64,000 nt of DNA, from NCBI RefSeq assembly GCF_041296385.1, contig NC_091017.1, forward strand, positions 14,812,001 to 14,876,000, read 5' to 3'. Below are positions 47,547 through 59,600 of the stretch, piece by piece. This DNA is from Aphelocoma coerulescens (Eukaryota > Chordata > Aves > Passeriformes > Corvidae). Under the pieces are notes generated by a model. It did not search any database and had not been told where the DNA came from. It was given only the letters and a program-made list of their open reading frames with translations. The first letter of the stretch is position 1. Each line of letters starts with the position of its first letter. Both the position numbers and the translations under genes were made by a program.

Positions 47547-50500
47547 ATGCAATGAATTCTCTGCATGGCCCCATGGGATGATGGTCTATAAACATGTCCA
47601 TTATGAATTACCAACAGGACAATATTCACACCTATTCTTGACTAGGACATCTGCGCTTGAGCTGTCGCTGAGGGTCTTGCTCAGTTTCAGCCTTGTTAGA
47701 CCCAAGTTTGGGTGGCAAAATGACACCCAAGGTGTGCTTGGAAACAGCTCTGCCTGTCTCCTGTGGTGCAGGGATGGGACTCACAGGGAGGATTCCTTCC
47801 CTGGCTGCATTTTGGCATTTGGGTGGGTGGGGGTGGAAAGCTGCCCTGGGTCCCTGGGATTGCTTGGATATTGTTGTGAGTCTGAGAGCTTCCAGGGAGA
47901 GGAATCTCTTCTGATTAAGGAGGGATTGAGTGGCTGACTGTAGAACATGAGGCACATTTTGCATTTGGATATTTGCCTGCAAGCACTGGTGGTCTCAGTG
48001 AGCATCCAAGAGTAGAATCTGATATCAAAGTCGGGCGTCCTTCCTGCGGGAGAGGACTCGGGCTCCCTCTGAGCCACACTCTGGGATGGCCCCAGTGACT
48101 TAGAAACCTGTCAAGGGAACCCAAAAGGGAATAATGAGCTGTTTGCAAGCACTTTTCCCTTGCCACAGTAACAGGGGAGGCAGCATCCACAGCACTGGTG
48201 TGTCAGGAAGCTGACACCCTTCTCTACCCAAAGATTTCCTGTTGTGTGACAGCAGCATCCTGCCATCCTCTCATCCAATGGTGTGCCTGTCTTAGCCCTC
48301 TGCTGCCCTCTGTCACATCCCTTCCCCTCTCTGACAGACCTGTGGGAATGTGGAGAGAAGGATGGGATCCCAGCATAATTGTGCTTACAAGAAACAATTA
48401 TCTCCCTTTAGCACATCATTTTGTGATGTAGGAGCAGATCTGCACAAGTTTTAACAGTGCCCCCTTTGTAAAATTCCTGTTTGTGGGTTTGAGGCTCAAG
48501 AAATTGAACAGTAAATAAATACCAGCAGAATGCCTGCATTTCCAAAAGGAGTTTCTGTAGAAAGGGCTCCTGCCACATGGAAGCCTGGAGTCATTCTGCT
48601 TCCTGGCAGTGCAGGACCACCGGGATCATGGCTGGGTCTCCCTGCACCTTCAAGCGCCTGGCCTTTTACGTTGACTTTATTAAAAGCCTTAGTGCATTTC
48701 AGGGATAAGCTGCCCTAATGAGTTGAAGGAAGGTCCAAGTTCCCCCTCCCCATTTTACCTATCAAGCTTTTTTTACTCCTCCTCCCTGGAGCTGTCCCTG
48801 TACATAGCAAGAGGGTTGGAACGAAACCATATCTAAGGTCCCTCCCAACCCAAGCCATTCTGTGATTCTATGAAATAATAGGAAATTAAATAAAAATCCA
48901 TTGTATTTCAACCTTGAGCCAGGTCAGGGGCCTGCAAAGGGTTAGAAAAGATGCTCACTGTTTTCACTTGGGCCTATTCTAGGACATGAAAAAGATGACA
49001 GAATTAGTCTTTCTGTTTTACCTGTTCATTTAGTCTGCCAGCTTTGACCTTCTATCAGTGAGGAAAACTTTCATTAAGGGCAGTAACTGACCTTCTGCTC
49101 AAAACCAGTGACCAGTGAGTGTGAATCAGCACCACAGACATGCAGAGCAGTGACTTTTACCCTGATGCCAAGGGGCTGGAGATAGCAGTGCCCTGCTATG
49201 ACTTCAGCAGGGCTGTGCTGGCTGTCCCTGTGGCCACGGGCTTTACAGAGCATCAGCCAGTAGCCTCGGGATGCTGCACAGAAGAAGGATTTGCATGGAT
49301 TTGCAATTACTTTCTCCCAGCACCTGAGTTAGGTGTGCTGATTTGCACTGTCCTATTTTTTTTCTCTCTTGTAAAATGCATGCAGGCAAAGATAATGTAT
49401 GAGCAATTCTTGGCCTCTGTTAAGTCTTGCCCATCAAGCAGATGTTTCTTGTTGGCTCTGCTGCCTCTCCCAGAACAGCCAGAGCTGCAGAGTTGCCTGC
49501 TTAGAGTATAGTTGCACTGAAGTGCCACAAAGTGGCAGCAACACCAACCTCGCTGACTGAGCCAAGGAGGAATTACAAGTTTTATCTCCTGGTTGGCTGT
49601 GCTTTATTTGCTAGCAGTTCCAGTAGAGAAAACGTGCAAATCTTTAGAAAACAAATACAGATGTGGTAAAATCAGCCAGCAAAAAAATGTAAGCGAAGCA
49701 TCTGGAACAGAGTACTTGGGTTTGCAAAACTGCACTGCAGTGATGCTGAAAATAGTTCCAAAACCAGTTTCAGCCTAAATGAGGACAGAAATCCCCATTT
49801 AAGGGTGGGAGCAATTTGGAGTTAAGAATTTCCCAGGCATTTGTTCTAATTAAGCTTGAATGGGCTAATTGGCTGAATTTTTATCGCCTGTTGACATCTT
49901 GTTTGTAAAATGAATCTCGGTGTCAGTTGATGTGAGAGCCACGGTCCCATCACATGGGATCATGCCGAGCATCCTGCAGCTGTCCCAGCAGGCACAGCAG
50001 AGACACAGCAAACAAGGTGCACACAGCTTCTTCTGGTTCTCATCCTGGTTCAGGGCAATTAGGTCGGGCTGGAGTTGGGAAACCGTGCCAGTGTTGCATT
50101 CTGGGTACTTGATTTTATCTTTGACAAACCTTTATTTACTCAGGAGTTTCCCCGGGTTGGTGGGGCTTGATTTCATTCTTCAGTGACTGCTGTTTGTAGA
50201 TTTTTTTTTGCCTCTTGGTGCGTGTTTCATGCAGCTTGTTTCCAACTCCTAGAAGAGAAGGAAACGCTCCACCATTTAAATGTTGTTGCAAGTGGAGGTA
50301 AGGACACAGAACTGATGTCCTGCAGCCAGGACACAGGAAGGCCCTCTGATTTTAAATAACTGCACCCAAAAATTCATGGCAGCAAAGTGATCTCAGAAAA
50401 TCTGGTGCCTCGATAGCCTTAGAACTGCTGGGCTGCCTGCATCGCTATTGCTCACCCTTGAATGCAGTGAGAAAGAGGCTGCTCACTCAAGTGCTGCCTT

Positions 50501-51348
50501 CAGAATCTGCTGCCAGTCCTGCTTTTATTTAATTGCCTTCCCACGTCTCTAAAAGAGCCTTACCACATCACAGGCAAAACCAGTTTCCTTGGTTTTGATG
50601 AATAAATTGCTTCTGACACGTTCAGTCTGCTCTAAGGGCATAGTATGTTAATCCTACAAGGGTTATCAACACTGCAGTAACTGCCCCCAAATCCCACCGC
50701 CTCTGAAAGGTCCTGGAGACAGGCAGGGATCCCTCCCGGCTGGGATCATTGCTGCCTCCTGCTGCTTCTCCCGTGCAGCCTCCCGGGGCCGCTGGTTGTG
50801 TTGATAAACACACGGTGTGTGTTCATCTGCCAGATCGGACTCGGTTTTCCGCAGGGCTGCATCCCCCTCTGCAGGCAGGCGTTTCTGGTGGAATCATTTT
50901 CCCAGCCGGTGTTCAGGGAAATCTGCAGTCTTTCTGATGGGAGTGCACGCGTGTATTTGGTTTGTATTTTAAAATATGCAAGTATCATATGCTTTGCCTT
51001 CTAAAACTTTCTGTTCTTAGCAGAGTATTTTAGCAGGATGTCGAATCCAAAGAGTTTTGCTGCCAGCACAGCTGTATTAGGAACGAGATTTTGTTGGGGA
51101 GTATTAAAAAGTACTTGAAGCTGGAAAAGTATAACCAAATGGACCACAATCCCCTGTGAACGTAAATAAATAAGGGGTGTGGGGGTAGAGCCTGCTGCCG
51201 TTGTGGGGCTGCTCTGTCCCTCAGCATGGAGTGGGGGGGGGGGGTATTCCTTTGTCATCACTGTCCCCTTGCCAGGACAGCTGTTAAATCACAACAGCTT
51301 TATGTGCAGGTAGGTCACTGCAGTTTGTCACCACAGTAATTCTGTATT
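47547..51348. other. Single-copy intergenic DNA between the array and KLHL8
   Basis: No convincing gene. The 49140-49511 and 47497-47937 open frames lack family resemblance and splice context. No exon of the AFF1 C-terminal homology domain is seen here. The region contains one CR1 fragment and a run of about 13 G near 51232-51244. Confidence 0.55.
48791..48873 (+). mobile_element. Short CR1 3' end
   Basis: Reads ctgtccctgtacatagcaag, then gagggttggaacgaaacc and ends cattctgtgattctatga, the sense CR1 terminus. Confidence 0.85.
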
Positions 51349-51354
51349 TTTATT
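51349..51354 (-). terminator. Candidate distal KLHL8 polyadenylation signal
   Basis: AATAAA on the minus strand, 2.16 kb past the KLHL8 stop. KLHL8 mRNAs are known to have long 3' UTRs, so this is a reasonable distal end. Confidence 0.35.
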
Positions 51355-52164
51355 TCTTTTTATACTTTGTCGTCATTAGCACATTTTCAGCAATGGCGTT
51401 TCTAAAATCAGTTCTGTACAAAATATATTTAGCTGTGGTGCCATCCAAGATTAACAATGTGGGACTGTTCTGGGAACAGTGTTGTTCCTTGTGAACCTGC
51501 TTTGCAGTTTTCTTGCCAGTCCCTAGGGATACACCTCCAGAGGCCTGAACATGAGTGTTGGGGCGGGGGTGTGCATTGAAATACAAATGAGATGCCCGTT
51601 TTAGGATCCTGTTCTGAGCTAGTACCATGTGACTTCCAGCTCTTCCCACAAGCCAGAGAATCCCAGAGCTTTCGCTGTAACCTGATTTCCCTGCTGAACG
51701 CTTCCCCTTTTGGTGCCTGGCAGGTGCTGTGGTTAGTGTGGTCCAGGTATGTGAGTCACACACAGGCTGCACCCACAGGTGTCACACTCTCCCACCCAGA
51801 GGAGAAAATGGATCAGCTGGCAACCTGCACTTGGTTTCACAGTCAGGGTCACTTGGTAGAAAACTTGGGGTTTTTGTTAGCCAGGACATCCATAGAAGGC
51901 AGCATTTAGTCCCAGAGAGGGAACCTCTATCCCTCCTTTCCACCCTTCAGTCAGGTGAAGAGCCACAAGAGTAACCACATCCTTGAGAGGAGGGCAGCGG
52001 GGTGGAACAGCCCATGGCTGTAATGCAGGATTCTCTCTGCCAACAGAAGCTTCCTGTTGAGAAATACACACTGCAGAAACCAAAAAATACTCAGTGTTGT
52101 AATGTTTCCCAGCACCAGCAAGCTCCAGACACACAATAAACAAGGTGCTTTGAAGTACAAATGT

Positions 52165-52170
52165 TTTATT
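52165..52170 (-). terminator. Candidate proximal KLHL8 polyadenylation signal
   Basis: AATAAA on the minus strand, 1.34 kb past the stop. A plus-strand AATAAA lies close by near 52136, so the site could serve convergent transcripts. Confidence 0.35.
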
Positions 52171-53509
52171 GCAGTGTTTCATTATTTACAGTACCGTTCA
52201 CTTTGTTCCTGGGTGCTACCAAAGTGCAAAGCCATTTCGGGCAGGGAAGCTAAATGATGGTAACTCGGCAGAAAAATACAACTGTGCCTTGCTCCTGCTG
52301 TCCTGCCTCTCCTGGTTCTGAATGCAGAGAAATTTGCTGTTCTCCCTGGGCATTTGGAACGACTTGGTAACTGTGAAACTTTGGTCACAAAGGATTGTCA
52401 CTTGGTCTGTTCAAGGTGATGCAGGGCTGTCATGTTGCTGTCTCAATTTTTGATGGAAGTACTGGTTTATTACCAATTATCTTTCTGCTGACTCTCTTTG
52501 GTTCATTTAAGGTTTTGCTCCCTTTTATCTGCTCCCTTAAAAGAGCCAACCTTGAGAATGTTACCAGAGCTGCTACTGGATACTGAAATCAGTCATGTCT
52601 TCTAGAGTTGCACTTAAAAGTTTTACAGAATACCACAAATTTTATTATGCATTTCCATTTTGTATAAAAATGGTGATTCAAACACCACTGAAGCCTACAT
52701 TTTCACACAGTACCATCTCAAAGTAGGACAAATTCAGGAAGGATCTCTCAACAGAAACACTCCTTTGGAGAAGAGGGTAGTAACTACAGATTTTACTGAA
52801 GACTAGAGAATCCCAGTATTCCAGTGGCTAAACTCAGATCAAGAATCTTTCCAGCTTTTAACAAGTTTATTAGCTCAAGAAAGTACTTTTTAAGACAGTT
52901 TTCAGACTGAATCCCTGCAATTTCCACTGCTGTCAGCATTCCCTTGGGAGGTGAGCAGTGAACTTCTCTGCCTCAGCTATCTCCGTGTGCATCAGGGATG
53001 TCGTTACCTTCTAAAACTTGAGACACCTTCTGTTCCAAAGGTCTTGTACAACTGGGAAACGTTTAAGACTCCATTCCAGAAAACAAGTTATATGAAATGG
53101 CACTCGAGCTCTCCAGAGAACATGCAGCAGGGCTGTTGGGGGAAGCTCAGCAGCAGGAGCTGCTGCAGCGCTCCTCACCACATGCCTGATTGATTTACAG
53201 TTCAATACTGAGTCCCTGCAATAGCTGCCTCAAATGATTCTGAAATTATAGCTTCTCAGAAATGGGATGATTGCAGTTCTTGGCAGGTTTGTTCCTGTGA
53301 GTCACACTTTTATTCCATGTTTTCACAGGCTTTTGTGTATCACTACTGACAGAAAGCCACCAAAAGCTTTACAGTTGCAGAAGATACCATTTTCACAAAG
53401 AAAATGTATTTGATTTATTCCTTAACCTACCATACAAAACCCAGTGTTTAAAAGCTGCACAGTGCCTCCCTAGTAGCATTCCTTTGGAATTTGGTGGAGG
53501 CAGCAGAGC

Positions 53510-53633
53510 TCACATGCAGTCCACAACATTGCTGGACCCTTGGCCCACATCCCGGATCTGGCTGCTGAGACAGGAGCACACGGCCACACCTGCCCCTGCC
53601 CTGCAGTGCGACACTGAGCCCACGAGTTCCCAC
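53510..53633 (-). other. KLHL8: KLHL8 last coding exon
   Basis: 124 bases, completing Arg then WELVGSVSHCRAGAGVAVCS and ending NVVDCM with TGA at 53512-53510. Acceptor ttttttgccgtag. Confidence 0.94.
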
Positions 53634-56600
53634 CTACGGCAAAAAAGGAAAGTTAAGTTCCTGCCCTTTCTGAGCAACCTGGAAGTATTTTCCGTGCCTG
53701 AAATTCTGTTACACTGCCTAGCTGTTCACTCTGCACAAAAACGCACCCCACTTAGTGCAAAATCAGATTGAAACAAGCAGGAGAATGTTACTGAATGAAA
53801 GGGTGAGGACAAGGGATAGAGAGGAGCAGAGGAGGAGGTGCTTAAATATTTAGAAGACTGCCCTAGTGATATAAGCAGCAGTCCTGCATTGATAGTTATG
53901 GATATTATTCAATTATTACCAGGAAACAACAGCTAGACTCCTCCTGCACACTGTTTCTATGCTGGTGTTTTCATACAGGCAGATTTCCTTGTCTTATTAA
54001 GCCAAGCAAAACATTTGAAATTACCTGTTCACTATGGGATCAAATGCTTCCACTGTGTTCAGGTACACGTTGCCATTATGACCTCCAACTGCAAAAATTT
54101 TCCCCATCAGTGTCGCTATGCCAACACCACCCCTCGGAGTTGTAAGCTCTGCCACATATTCCCATTTGTTACAGCGTGGGTCAAACCGCTCCACCGAACT
54201 CAGGGGCGAGTTGTCATCAAAGCCACCTGCAAACAACCATCACAGGGTCAGCTTTTGGCACTTCTGGTGCAGGGAATATCCAAGACTGGCATTCTCAGCA
54301 TTCAGGGGGTCCTGTCCAGCTCTCTCTTTACTGGAACTTTACATGCTCCTAAAAATTACCCTAACAGCTCTCCCTCCTCTCACTGCACAAGCATCACTCA
54401 GAGTGACAGTTTTATTCTACTCTAGTTGCAAGGATTCTAATTTTATTATTTTTCTCCTTGAATTCATCATACTTATAATGAAACAGCTTCCCATTTGGAA
54501 GAGAAAGAAACCTAACACCAGCAAAAGGATGGTCTCAATCGTGAACTTATTTTACTTTATGCAAAACATACTCTAACAGCATTCTCAAATTACAGCATTG
54601 GCAAATATATGAGTAGGGAAAAAGAAATCCTCATGTAAGACTCAGTGATGCATTCCCCTTGCTGGGGAAGCTGTCAGAGGAGCATTTTTTTTGAAACCTA
54701 TTTAGCACTTAGAGCTTTTTAACTATCACTATGGCACACCTACCTGGCATCTTCCTCTCTCAGGAAAGCAGGTAAATACAAGGTAGCACACAAGACAAGA
54801 AGCTGTGGAATAAGTGCAAAAAAAGCTACTGTTGTCTACACTCAGAACACAACTCGAGTGCTTTGAAAGCATGTTAATTTAAGAATAGTTTGCTAAAAGG
54901 AAACTCAAGAGTAGTGAATCTTGGGAGGATTTTCTAATACGGACATATTGCCCTTAACAGATCAGCCCTCCTGAAATGTGGGTTAGGAGCTGCTTTTCAT
55001 TTCCTTGCTAACGTACCTTCGTTTAAGCGTGCCCTGGTTGTGCCTGCTTTCTTCTCCTGCCCAAGAACACCAAGTACAGGTCAGCTCTATCTGTTCCCGG
55101 TTCCTCTAGCAACAACAGCCTCTTCCAAAGGCCAGCACTTGGCAGCAGCAGCACTATAAAATGCCACATCCCTACTCACCCACAACATACAAGCAGCCAT
55201 GGAGCTCACTGACACCGTTCCCAGCCCTTCGCTGACCCATCTCTTTCACTTCTATCCACTTATCCAAGTGGGGATCGTATTTCTCCACACTGGAAAGAGA
55301 TGCTACACCATCATTGCCACCCACAGCATAAACATGGTTCTGGAAAACAGTTGCACAAAGATTATTTGTGATGTAGTTGCCTTTACTCAGCTTTTCATAA
55401 GCAGCGTTAAAATTATAGGAAAATGTGGTATATCCACTTTTATTTAAGAATTCCAACAACAGATGTAATTATCGAACATAAATGCTATCTCTTGCAATTA
55501 AAAGAAGTGAAACTGTTACGTAGTGTTGCAGCTCTTTTTCAGAGAATAAAGGGATTAAAGTACAGCATGCATTTGGTACTTTTGAACACAGTGACCATGA
55601 CAAACCAAGCTGCTGAGTGAGACAGGAAGCACTATACATGTCATTAGAAGGGTATTCCTCCCAGTATCTCAAACACTGTTGAAACAGTTCAATTTGATAT
55701 GAGTATTATCCTAAATATCCCTACTTTTTGCACAGGGTTTTGATGACCAGAGGCGCTCAGACCCACCAGCTGCATTTTGTTCAAGACCTTGTGTTCTGCC
55801 TTGTGAAAGCAGCTCCGAAAAGCAGGTGGGTTCCCCAGCTGGCCACAGCCTGGGAGGAAGCAGTGACTCACCACCAGGGCTACGGAGCCAACGCCGCCCC
55901 GGGGAGTGTTCATGGAGGCCACGGTGCTCCAGCGATCCGAGTCGATGTCGTAGCGCTCCACGTCGCTGAAGCACGTGTTGTCATCCAGCCCCCCGATGGC
56001 GTAAATGGGGCCACCCAGGGACGCCAGGGCGATGCCTCTCCTAGGGAAACACAGCACCAACACCTCAGTGCAAATCCTTAACCAGAGGGAGCCACACAGC
56101 AAATGCAATGGTACATGAATGGTGCCTCTTTCAAACTAGGGGGGAAAGAGTAATGCAAATTTAAAAAGTGACGTTTATAGTAAATCATGTGGCTGGCTCT
56201 CTGCACACCCATGTCATTTTGACTGAATGTCAACTCTAAGGCCAAGTCCTCTGCTGACATATCTGGATATGTGACAATGTCTTAGGTATGATTTCTCTAT
56301 CTCAGTACTGAACTTTTATGCCTCCTATTTTCTTTTACTGAATCTGGTGATGAACCAAAACCTGCTGGTTTTAACTTTGTTGGTATAGCTGGCTGCTACC
56401 ATTTGAGAATGACTGGGGGTGATACTAATACATATTAAAAGACAAACCTGTGCTGGATAATAAATAGCTGAACTCTAGCAAGATTTAATTGCAATTTCTT
56501 CCATTCTGGTGTATTTTTATTAAGTGTTAAAATGGTTGTCAGACTTGCTTGTACTATATCTACCAATATGAGAGTACAATCAGTACTATAAAATTGAAAG

Positions 56601-59600
56601 TATGGTCTAGAATATGAGCATTAAGTTTCTGCTTTAACTACCAAGAGAGGTGATCTACCATGTCATTGACAATATTCTTGTCTCATTAAAGAGGAGGCAG
56701 GAGCAAGGGAGGCACAATCTTTCTACAGAACAAACAGTGTGGCAAGATCTTGGGCTTATCTTAAATTGCCTCAGCAGATAACACAGACACCACTTAATGG
56801 TGGCAGTTGTTTTCTCTACTAAGTGTTCCAATGCCTCCATGAATGGGAGGAGTGGAGCTGGGAGGTAGCCAAGGCACAGCAACCCTTCCATTTACCCGGG
56901 TACTCAGTAATGCCACAAAAACCTAGGGCTGATTGTTGCTGAGATTATGCCCCAGGGTGGTGGCAAGAGGGAGGAAGCAGAGCAAGCCACTTCCAGAGTG
57001 TGGGTCTTCTACTTTAATTAGGTGACAGCTACAAATAGCTTTAGGACTTAGCCATACTTAATATTTCACTCCTACTTGTGGGTGATGCTTTTCAAAAAAA
57101 CAAATAACAAAATGGAATGCAGAATTAAGGATACTGATTTAAATAACAGCAGAAACAAAAAATTACAGACCTTTGAGTCCAGTAACTCCTTAAAAGAATC
57201 TTAAATGTCAAGGCAAGAAAAGTCCTCAATCTGACTTTCATATTGAGTACTTCTGGACTTTTGTGTGAAAAACATAGGCAGCTATTTGTTTCCTGGTGTA
57301 GTATTTCACTTTTTTTATTTTCACTATGAAGTATTTCACTTTTCATGTTATGCTGGCAGTTATTTTGCTCATTCTTAAAAAGAGCAAAAAACCCACAGAA
57401 CCAGTTCATCAGTTCCAAGCTGTTTACTGGGCATAGCAGACAGGCCCTAGATGCCAGAATGCAAGCACATAGCTGGAGTAGAAGAGGTCCCTGCTCCAGA
57501 AGCCAGCTCCTCCAAAAAAAAAAAAAGAACAAAAGGGTAATCTATTTATAGCATAAAGCTCCAAAATGGGGGGGGGGAAATCCTAGAAATAGAACAGTTT
57601 GAAAACACCCAAAAAAGGCAGAACAGGCAGGATGTTTTTCAGCATCGGCAAGAAATGGCACATCACAGACTAGGACTTGGAGCGTGAGACATATGTATAC
57701 CTCTTTGTGTTCATTGATGCCTTCATCATCCACTTGTTTGTGAGAGGATCAAAGACTTCCATGCTTCCTAAGTGTTCATTTCCATCATGTCCACCTACTG
57801 CGTAGACTTTACCTGAACACACAGACATCTTTTGATACAGAGATTGCTTGGCAACATTTTAGTTTTCATTTATATAACATCCCTGCCTATGTGGAGACAA
57901 AGAGGTCAAACACAGGTAAAAGTTTTAGAATGTTTTCAATATCAGAGTTTTATATGCTGTACTCAACCAGGAATCTGTTCTAGTGTGGACTTTTACACAA
58001 AGCTTGAGATTATGTAGACAAAAAAATCTTCCCCTAATTTAAGTACTGCAGGTCAAATCAGTTTGGACACATGTACCAGTCTCTTCAGATTTTCTATGGA
58101 GAAAAATTATCTCTGTTCTGCTGCAGCAACAGAGAGGCTACCATGTACAAGGGAAAGCTGTATTATTGGTGCGAAGCTGCTCTGGACTGCACAGACCTGT
58201 TTTCACAAGATGGAGACCCAAAAATAAAGCTAGGTCTGCTCTTGGAAGAGTTATGGTCTTAGTAACTTTCCAGTATGGATAAAGAAGGGAGCCAGTATGA
58301 GCACTAGAAAATTCTGGGTGACTGCTGTGTAAGGCTGTTTCTTTATAAATGGATTTTTAAAAAGTAAATCACCTATTTAAGGCAAGAGGCTATATACAGT
58401 TCAGCTGGGCTGGGAGGAACCTTTAAAGTTCATCTAGTCCAGCCCCTCTGCAATAAGCAGGGGCATTTTCATTTTCAGGTTGCTCAGAGCACCATCCAGT
58501 CTGACCTTGAACGCTTCCAGAGATGTGACATTTACCACCCCTCTGGGCAACCTGTTCCAGGTTTTCACCAACCTCACTGTAAAAACTTCTGCTTGATATC
58601 TAGTCTAAATCTACCCTCTTTTAGTTTAAAGCCATTACCTCTTGTCCTGTTACAACAGGCCCTACTAAAAAGCCTGTCCTCATCTTTCTGGTAAGCTCCC
58701 TTTAAGTACTGAAAGGCCACAATAAGGTCTGCATGGAGCCTTCCCCCTTCCCAAGTCTGAAACAGCCCAACTCTGTCAGTTCCCAGTAATGTCTTTTCCA
58801 TAAACACAGTCTCACACTGGCTCAGGACCAAACACTCCTTCAAGAGGGAGAAGCTTTACTAAATTGAAGACTATCCAACAATTAAGCAATTTGTTTACTA
58901 CTTGTACAGCTAGTGAAAGTACCAATTCAGCAGAAGGAGCAAACAAGTGCCTTTTGCCTGGGGTTGCTTGAATAGGGTTACTGACCTCCCACGGAGATCA
59001 CACCCACGTGCCTCCTCCTGCTGTTCATTTCAGGGCCGAAGAACCAGTTGTTCTTACTGATAGAGTAACACTCGATGCTGCGGAAGGGGTCACCCGATCC
59101 ACCTCTGCCACCGACACAGAACAGCACACCTGGAGAACACAAATCAGGTTTCCAGAGAACTAGCAGGAGGATGGGGAAAAACAGCTGTATAGCAGAGCAA
59201 CTGAAAATTATGTAGCTCGGGGCAAATTTTATTTCACTTCAAGGAGCACAGTCACTGCCCTTTATAACTGGATACTGGATTTTGGCCTTTGCTTGACATG
59301 CTGCTATGGCAATTAGCTATCTAGGCTCTCGTAAAAACAATGCATATTTTAAATATGCTTTTTGTGATTTGGCTTAAGGAGGTAAATCCATTGTTTGTTA
59401 AATACAATGATGGAGAAATTATGATTTGCAGTCTAATATTCATCACTCACTTTTGGTGTAGGTTAGTCAAAGACTTTAAAAGTTAGCTCAGCCTTCAACA
59501 CTGAAAGAGAACTGTCCACTGTTTTCAGTACAGCTTTGAACAGATTGCCTGGTCATAACATACTTAACAGCTCTGGCTTTAATACAGATAGAGCCAATCA

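Larger units (their letters stand above)
51349..53509 (-). other. KLHL8: Presumed KLHL8 3' UTR
   Basis: Follows the KLHL8 stop without further coding exons. The extent is inferred from the two minus-strand AATAAA sites. Confidence 0.4.

Noticed and set aside
47497..47937. 146-codon frame across the array edge
   Set aside because: It begins in the repeat and continues into unique DNA, with no homology or splice signals. A chance fusion frame cannot be excluded but has no support.
49140..49511. 123-codon frame in the intergenic region
   Set aside because: No recognisable domain and no promoter or splice context. The hydrophobic segment alone is weak evidence.
54015..54576. Plus-strand frames over the KLHL8 exons
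   Set aside because: Antisense shadows of kelch exons 54025-54226.
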